Assembly: GCF_021648855.1 (NCBI RefSeq)
Contig: NZ_JAKJHX010000030.1
Span: forward strand, 40,586-49,831
Origin: Tychonema litorale BBK16
GTDB lineage: Bacteria > Cyanobacteriota > Cyanobacteriia > Cyanobacteriales > Microcoleaceae
Reading direction: 5' to 3'
Length of the DNA stretch: 9,246 bases
Shown here: one piece after another, positions 6,038 through 9,246 of the stretch
Position numbering within the stretch: the stretch's first letter is position 1
How the letters are laid out: every line of letters starts with the position of its first letter
Program-made: the position numbers and the translations under genes
Notes under the pieces: model-generated
What the model was told of the DNA's origin: nothing
Databases searched by the model: none
The model's input: only the letters and a program-made list of their open reading frames with translations

Positions 6038-7678
6038 TCAATCAGGAAGACAAACATCAGGAGTACACAAACCTGCGAAATCCAAAGTTGTGACTACCAG
6101 CGTATCCAACTCAACTCGTCGAATCACATGATTGTTCGTATCAGCAACAAACAAGTGAGAACCGATCGCACTCAATCCTGAAGGCTCAAAAAATCGAGAA
6201 TTGAGACCTTTACCATCAACAAGACCAGCAGTACCATCTCCCATCATAGTGATGCACATACCGCCCCGGTGGTCGATCCGCTTAATTTTGTGATTATAAG
6301 TATCAGCAACCCAAAGATAATTTTGAGCATACTCAACACCCAGACAATGCTGCAACCTGACCTCCTCAGCACGACCATCTTTATCGCCAAAACCAAACAA
6401 TTCGCCACTCCCGCAGACAGTTCGCACCTGTGTATCTTCATCAATGCCGATCGCCCGAATCGAACTAATCTCGCTATCAGCAACAAACAACTGCGATCGA
6501 TCCGTAGCGAGGCCACTAGGCTGAGAAAAAGCAGATTCTGCCAAATTACCATCAACACAAGATTCTCGACCATTACCCGCATAAGAGCCAATCATGCCAG
6601 TGTCTAACTGCATTTCCCAAATTTGGTGCGAACCCGCCATCGCAATAAAAAGTCTATTACCAACTCTTTCTAAATCCCAAGGCGAATTCAATAGCGTTTC
6701 TAAACCCTTCCCACTGCGGGCCCCAATTTCGTGACTTTGTTGACCATTCCCAGCAATAGTTTCAACTTTCTGATTTGTAAAATCAATTTTTCTCAGAGCA
6801 TGATTTTCAGTATCAGCAACATAAAGAATTTGACTTTCTGAATCAAAAGCCATGCCTTGAGGTGCAAAAAACTCAGCCTCTGCAAAATCACCATCAATTA
6901 AACCCGGTTTCCCAGTACCAATAACGTGTAGAACCTCACCTTCAGTAGTGCTAACAACTATACGGTTGTGTCCAGAATCAGCAACAAACAAACAAGAACC
7001 GACTAAGCTTTGGATGACTGAGTTAGCAGGCCCTGGTTCTACAATTTCGTCTACAAATTCACTATTTTCGGTCATTTCGCCCAAAAGAGCTTCATCAATA
7101 TCAAGCTCTTTTGCCTCAGTTGCAGTAATCGCAAATGCCAGCACTTTACCAGGAAAAGCCAGAGGAGTTGATAGGGGTTGGCGCTGTTTTTCTAAACTGA
7201 AACTGAGTGCTTCAAAGTTGATAGCATTTTTATCTTTATATTCAGTAATCAACTTGCCAACTAACTCATCAAGTGCTTCTCTATTGCCTTCGCCAGAAAC
7301 GTAACCGATGACATAACTTTCTGGATCGATTACCATTAAAGTTGGCCAAGCGCGAACAGCATAACTTTGCCAAATTGTCATCTCACTGTCTACGATTACG
7401 GGATGTTCGATATCGTAGCGGAGGATAGCTTGACGGATGTTTTCAACTTCTTTTTCATTATCAAATTTGGCCGAGTGAACGCCGATAACGGTGAGGGAAT
7501 CTGGGTATTTTTGTTCGATGTATTTTAAATCGGGGAGGACGTGTAAGCAATTGATGCAGCAGTATGTCCAGAAGTCGAGGAGGACAACCCGGCCTTTTAG
7601 GGATTCGATGGATAGGGGTTTGTCGGTGTTTAACCAGGGGTAGTTTGCAGGGAATTCTGGTGCTCTGACGCGAGGCAT
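6038..7678 (-). CDS. Thioredoxin-like plus NHL-repeat protein (NHLRC2-like)
   Basis: A 546-residue two-domain protein. Residues about 5-145 are a TlpA/AhpC-type thioredoxin-like domain with a CxxC site, Cys41-Ile-Asn-Cys44 (inside WTYCCINCLHVLPDL), and a cis-Pro motif RAWPT (Pro112). Residues about 220-530 hold six NHL-type repeats, each with an LFVAD-type strand and an N-H or similar turn: 229-241, 285-299, 343-356, 397-410, 455-469 and 509-523. This fits a six-bladed beta-propeller. The same order and the CCINC motif are seen in human NHLRC2 and bacterial relatives; the C-terminal extension of the animal protein is missing. No signal peptide or membrane segment is present, so it should act in the cytoplasm, unlike most TlpA/ResA proteins. 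A redox or scaffolding role is likely, but the substrate is unknown. The start is supported by AAGGAG six nt upstream. It is probably a single-gene unit, with a stem-loop after its stop. Confidence 0.92.
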   Translation of the reverse strand: MPRVRAPEFPANYPWLNTDKPLSIESLKGRVVLLDFWTYCCINCLHVLPDLKYIEQKYPDSLTVIGVHSAKFDNEKEVENIRQAILRYDIEHPVIVDSEMTIWQSYAVRAWPTLMVIDPESYVIGYVSGEGNREALDELVGKLITEYKDKNAINFEALSFSLEKQRQPLSTPLAFPGKVLAFAITATEAKELDIDEALLGEMTENSEFVDEIVEPGPANSVIQSLVGSCLFVADSGHNRIVVSTTEGEVLHVIGTGKPGLIDGDFAEAEFFAPQGMAFDSESQILYVADTENHALRKIDFTNQKVETIAGNGQQSHEIGARSGKGLETLLNSPWDLERVGNRLFIAMAGSHQIWEMQLDTGMIGSYAGNGRESCVDGNLAESAFSQPSGLATDRSQLFVADSEISSIRAIGIDEDTQVRTVCGSGELFGFGDKDGRAEEVRLQHCLGVEYAQNYLWVADTYNHKIKRIDHRGGMCITMMGDGTAGLVDGKGLNSRFFEPSGLSAIGSHLFVADTNNHVIRRVELDTLVVTTLDFAGLCTPDVCLPD

Positions 7679-7684
7679 GGATAT

Positions 7685-7690
7685 CTCCTT
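7685..7690 (-). promoter_or_regulatory. Strong ribosome binding site of the NHL gene
   Basis: AAGGAG on the minus strand with a 6-nt spacer to the ATG at 7678; it fixes the start and implies efficient translation. Confidence 0.8.
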
Positions 7691-7846
7691 GGTAGGCCTG
7701 AGTAATTTTTACACTTCTTTAATTTAGCGAGAAGTTTGGCAGGATGGGGGAAAAGCTGATTAAATCTGGCTTTTGGGCACAGGGAAGATGGCACCTCACT
7801 GTCCTTGTTGCGTATAAATACTCAAAAAATCCCTCTTCAATTAATT

Positions 7847-7867
7847 TCTAAGAATCTTAGCCAAGAT
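7847..7867 (+). promoter_or_regulatory. Operator-like direct repeat, copy 1
   Basis: Contains GAATCTTAGCCAAGAT (7852-7867), found again at 7907-7922. With the TCTA before it, 20 of 21 bases match. The core ATCTT-AGCC-AAGAT is an inverted repeat, as expected for a dimeric regulator. It lies just upstream of a TTGACT -35-like box (7870-7875). Confidence 0.5.
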
Positions 7868-7869
7868 GC

Positions 7870-7898
7870 TTGACTTTCCTGGTTTGTCAGTTTAAGCT
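7870..7898 (+). promoter_or_regulatory. Weak candidate promoter for the two-gene unit
   Basis: TTGACT (7870-7875, 5 of 6 to TTGACA) is followed after 17 bp by TAAGCT (7893-7898), a poor -10. TATATC at 7898-7903 is a better -10 sequence but its spacing is too long. The two palindromic repeats flank this segment, which suits a regulated promoter. Confidence 0.3.
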
Positions 7899-7901
7899 AT
7901 A

Positions 7902-7922
7902 TCTATGAATCTTAGCCAAGAT
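7902..7922 (+). promoter_or_regulatory. Operator-like direct repeat, copy 2
   Basis: Second copy of GAATCTTAGCCAAGAT (7907-7922), 55 bp after the first and 17 bp before the start codon at 7939. Here the dyad extends to a perfect 6-bp inverted repeat, AATCTT-AGCC-AAGATT (7908-7923). Its position over the probable transcript start suggests repression, possibly autoregulation. Confidence 0.5.
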
Positions 7923-7938
7923 TATTGGAAATCAGCTC

Positions 7939-8640
7939 ATGTCCAAAATTATCTATGATGTCATCCAGCGTTTTGAGGTAGAAAAAGGTGTACCTCGCCT
8001 GATTTCAACCAATATTCAAGTTATTCAAGGTGGCGAAGATTTGATGTCTTCGGCTGCAAATTTACTCAAGCAACTTGGTTTCTATGACAAGTTTGAGGAA
8101 AATCGAACATCTCAATATATAGGGTACAGACTTAAAAACCCAAGAAAAGGAGATAAGCGTTATCAACTTGTTTTAGCTCAGCGGAAAGAAGGTTTATGTA
8201 TTTCTATTCCCCAAGACATATTAGAACCATATCTCCTTAACATGACGTCTCATGTACTCATCCCAGAACAACTGGTTATAGGTTCGTGTTTAAAAGCAAG
8301 TTATTGGATATTACCTAGTAAGAGAGACAATTTTTTAAATTCCATTAAGGGAGACTATTGGCATCTTTTTGATAAATTTAACATAGGAGATGAGAGTGAA
8401 ATTAAAGGAGATTTTTACCTAAATCATTGTGAAGATGATGGTTGGGGTATGGGAACGATTTTTCCTAGCAAGCTACTGGATGAATTTCAAGCAGATAGTT
8501 TAAGCAATGACCCCCAATCTTATCTAAGAGTTGATACCGCTAAATTGTTTCCCTACGCATGGCAAGTATCTGTCAGCTCAAATGAAATTTTAGAAGAGTT
8601 TCTTGGTCACTTTGCAAAAATTATCATGGAGGCACAATAA
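7939..8640 (+). CDS. Uncharacterised protein, first gene of a coupled pair
   Basis: A 233-residue protein that I do not recognise. It has no signal peptide, transmembrane stretch or catalytic motif I can name. It appears to be mixed alpha/beta and soluble. Notable spots are the basic segment around RLKNPRKGDKRYQ (64-76), the aromatic-rich segments SYWILP (121-126) and DYWHLFDKF (139-147), and an acidic His/Cys patch NHCEDDGWG (162-170). It is more AT-rich than the upstream genes and contains no HIP1 octamer, hinting at recent acquisition. Its TAA overlaps by one base the ATG of the DUF2726-like gene, so the two are almost certainly translated together and probably function together. Two palindromic repeats precede it. 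No clear Shine-Dalgarno is seen before the ATG at 7939. A partner, regulator or recognition subunit for the nuclease-like protein would be a reasonable guess, but nothing in the sequence proves it. Confidence 0.8.
   Translation: MSKIIYDVIQRFEVEKGVPRLISTNIQVIQGGEDLMSSAANLLKQLGFYDKFEENRTSQYIGYRLKNPRKGDKRYQLVLAQRKEGLCISIPQDILEPYLLNMTSHVLIPEQLVIGSCLKASYWILPSKRDNFLNSIKGDYWHLFDKFNIGDESEIKGDFYLNHCEDDGWGMGTIFPSKLLDEFQADSLSNDPQSYLRVDTAKLFPYAWQVSVSSNEILEEFLGHFAKIIMEAQ
8628..8632 (+). promoter_or_regulatory. Ribosome binding site inside the end of the upstream gene
   Basis: GGAGG with a 7-nt spacer to the ATG at 8640, within the last codons of the 233-residue gene. With the TAATG overlap it indicates translational coupling. 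Confidence 0.8.
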
Positions 8641-9116
8641 TGTCTGTTAAATCCAAAAGACTTGTCAACTCTTACGAAGAAAGGATGCTGGAGTTCCTTC
8701 ACACCTGTTTAGACAACAACTATAAAATTCATACACAGGTTGGCTTATCCCAAATTTGCGAACAAGTCAGCAACCTTGACTGGGAACTAAAAAAGTTTTT
8801 ATTTAGCAGTGCTGTGGATGCTCTAATTACAGACTTGAACTACAATCCTTGCCTAGTAGTAGAGTTTCAGTCTCAATACCACGATAGCCCAGAAGCGAAA
8901 GAGCGCGATCGCAAAAAAGCCACTTTACTTGAATTTGCCAAAGTTCCCTTAATTTACTCGCGGGTAAAAAACTGTGGTTTGTTATGTCTCTCCTCTCAAG
9001 ATGAGCAAGTAGTTTACAATTTATACACGGGACAAAGCAGGGAAAATGCCCAAGCGCTAATCAGGCAATATTGCAGGGAATCAGTCGCGCCTCAACTTCA
9101 GCTTATAGCTTGGTAA
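8640..9116 (+). CDS. DUF2726-like putative PD-(D/E)XK nuclease
   Basis: A 158-residue protein resembling DUF2726 and related restriction-endonuclease-like folds. Motifs in order: an N-terminal SYEERMLEFL helix (11-20) with a conserved-type Glu; YKIHTQVGLSQI (28-39); Asp60 in AVDALITD; Glu75-Phe-Gln77 in CLVVEFQSQYHDS (71-83), the D...ExQ/K pattern of PD-(D/E)XK nucleases; then ERDRKKATLLEFAKVPLIYSRV (88-109), the basic helix and 'retired to a favourite pathway' PLI strand usual in the family. Canonical DUF2726 proteins have IELD plus a His at the Glu site; here it is VEFQ-SQYHD, so Gln stands where Lys often is. Activity is possible but unproven. No helicase or methylase is adjacent. It is translationally coupled to the upstream unknown gene and followed by a terminator hairpin and a TnpB-type element. 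Family membership is judged by eye; homology search would settle it. Confidence 0.75.
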   Translation: MSVKSKRLVNSYEERMLEFLHTCLDNNYKIHTQVGLSQICEQVSNLDWELKKFLFSSAVDALITDLNYNPCLVVEFQSQYHDSPEAKERDRKKATLLEFAKVPLIYSRVKNCGLLCLSSQDEQVVYNLYTGQSRENAQALIRQYCRESVAPQLQLIAW

Positions 9117-9147
9117 CAGAGCTTATCAAAAAATTGGGTCGAAAACC

Positions 9148-9174
9148 CCGTCCTTAAGGACGGCTTTAATTTTT
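9148..9174 (+). terminator. Intrinsic terminator after the two-gene unit, or hairpin of an IS200/IS605-type end
   Basis: Perfect palindrome CCGTCCTTAAGGACGG (9148-9163), a 6-bp GC-rich stem with a TTAA loop, followed by CTTTAATTTTT. It lies 31 bp past the stop of the DUF2726-like gene. A hairpin of this sequence type is also familiar from the ends of cyanobacterial IS200/IS605-family elements, and an outer pair GGGTCG (9136-9141) and CGACCC (9188-9193) encloses it. It may therefore belong to the mobile element. Confidence 0.6.
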
Positions 9175-9202
9175 GGGTAAATTTTACCGACCCTGTTAGA
9201 AT
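9173..9202 (+). promoter_or_regulatory. Candidate promoter of the tnpB gene
   Basis: TTGGGT (9173-9178), an 18-bp spacer and TAGAAT (9197-9202, 5 of 6 to TATAAT), with an extended -10 TG at 9194-9195. The start of transcription would be about 20 nt before the ATG at 9228. Confidence 0.45.
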
Positions 9203-9227
9203 GGAATAGTAAAACAAACGACAAACA

Positions 9228-9246
9228 ATGAAAGCAAGATTCCAAT
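9228..9246 (+). CDS. tnpB: 5' end of a tnpB-like gene (IS200/IS605 or IS607 type), cut by the window
   Basis: Only six codons are present, reading MKARFQ. Cyanobacterial TnpB proteins, the RNA-guided nucleases carried by IS200/IS605 and IS607 elements, very commonly begin MKAR[FY]Q. The upstream leader, with a TAGAAT promoter box, an AAACAAACGACAAAC-type stretch and a GTCCTTAAGGAC hairpin, also resembles the left side of such elements. No tnpA is visible upstream, so this would be a tnpB-only element or have tnpA elsewhere. The call rests on very little coding sequence. Confidence 0.55.

Larger units (their letters stand above)
9117..9246 (+). mobile_element. Probable left part of a tnpB-carrying insertion element
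   Basis: The segment after the DUF2726-like gene combines a GC-rich hairpin, a short palindrome GGTAAATTTTACC (9176-9188), a promoter and the MKARFQ start. The left boundary cannot be placed; it is somewhere between about 9117 and 9190. The right end lies beyond the window. Confidence 0.45.

Noticed and set aside
6244..6607. Overlapping frames of 112-115 codons on both strands
   Set aside because: Shadows of the NHL-repeat gene with no ribosome binding site or domain.
1..9246. tRNA, rRNA or riboswitch
   Set aside because: No cloverleaf, rRNA core or known aptamer pattern was noticed by eye; a covariance-model scan could still find a small RNA.

Overview
The window looks like filamentous cyanobacterial DNA (Oscillatoriales-type, such as Microcoleus, Oscillatoria or relatives). 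The signs are many GCGATCGC (HIP1) octamers (for example 706-713, 2916-2923, 5521-5528, 8905-8912), heptanucleotide repeats of the CCCAATT/CCCAATG kind, and typical cyanobacterial genes: a DUF1400 alpha/beta hydrolase, a KaiB-family protein and a type IV pilus ATPase. The genus is an inference.

Layout. Positions 1-235 are repeat DNA: two 55-bp direct repeats, each with a perfect 13-bp inverted repeat, then a heptamer tract that runs up to the stop of the first gene. Two minus-strand genes follow: a secreted DUF1400 alpha/beta hydrolase (237-1895) and an amidase-signature hydrolase (2045-3442), with a second heptamer tract between them. A 302-bp divergent intergenic region leads to two plus-strand genes: a PilT-type ATPase with a Pro/Ala-rich N-terminal tail (3745-5028) and a 266-residue protein with a C-terminal KaiB domain (5176-5976). 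These two are separated only by an AT-rich hairpin and a third heptamer tract. A convergent minus-strand gene (6038-7678) encodes a thioredoxin-like plus NHL-propeller protein resembling NHLRC2, with a shared stem-loop in the gap.

The last 1.5 kb has a different character. It is more AT-rich and holds a tightly coupled pair: an unrecognised 233-residue protein (7939-8640) and a DUF2726-like, PD-(D/E)XK-type putative nuclease (8640-9116). They share a TAATG junction with a strong Shine-Dalgarno. Upstream of the pair are two copies of a 16-bp palindromic element 55 bp apart, which look like operator sites. Downstream come a GC-rich terminator hairpin and then, at the window edge, a promoter and the first six codons (MKARFQ) of what appears to be a tnpB gene.

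The first five genes do not form an obvious pathway and look like ordinary chromosomal genes interspersed with repeats. The most promising place for something undescribed is the 7.85-9.25 kb accessory segment: unknown protein plus nuclease-like protein, with its own operator-like repeats, next to a TnpB element. The long KaiB-family protein comes second.
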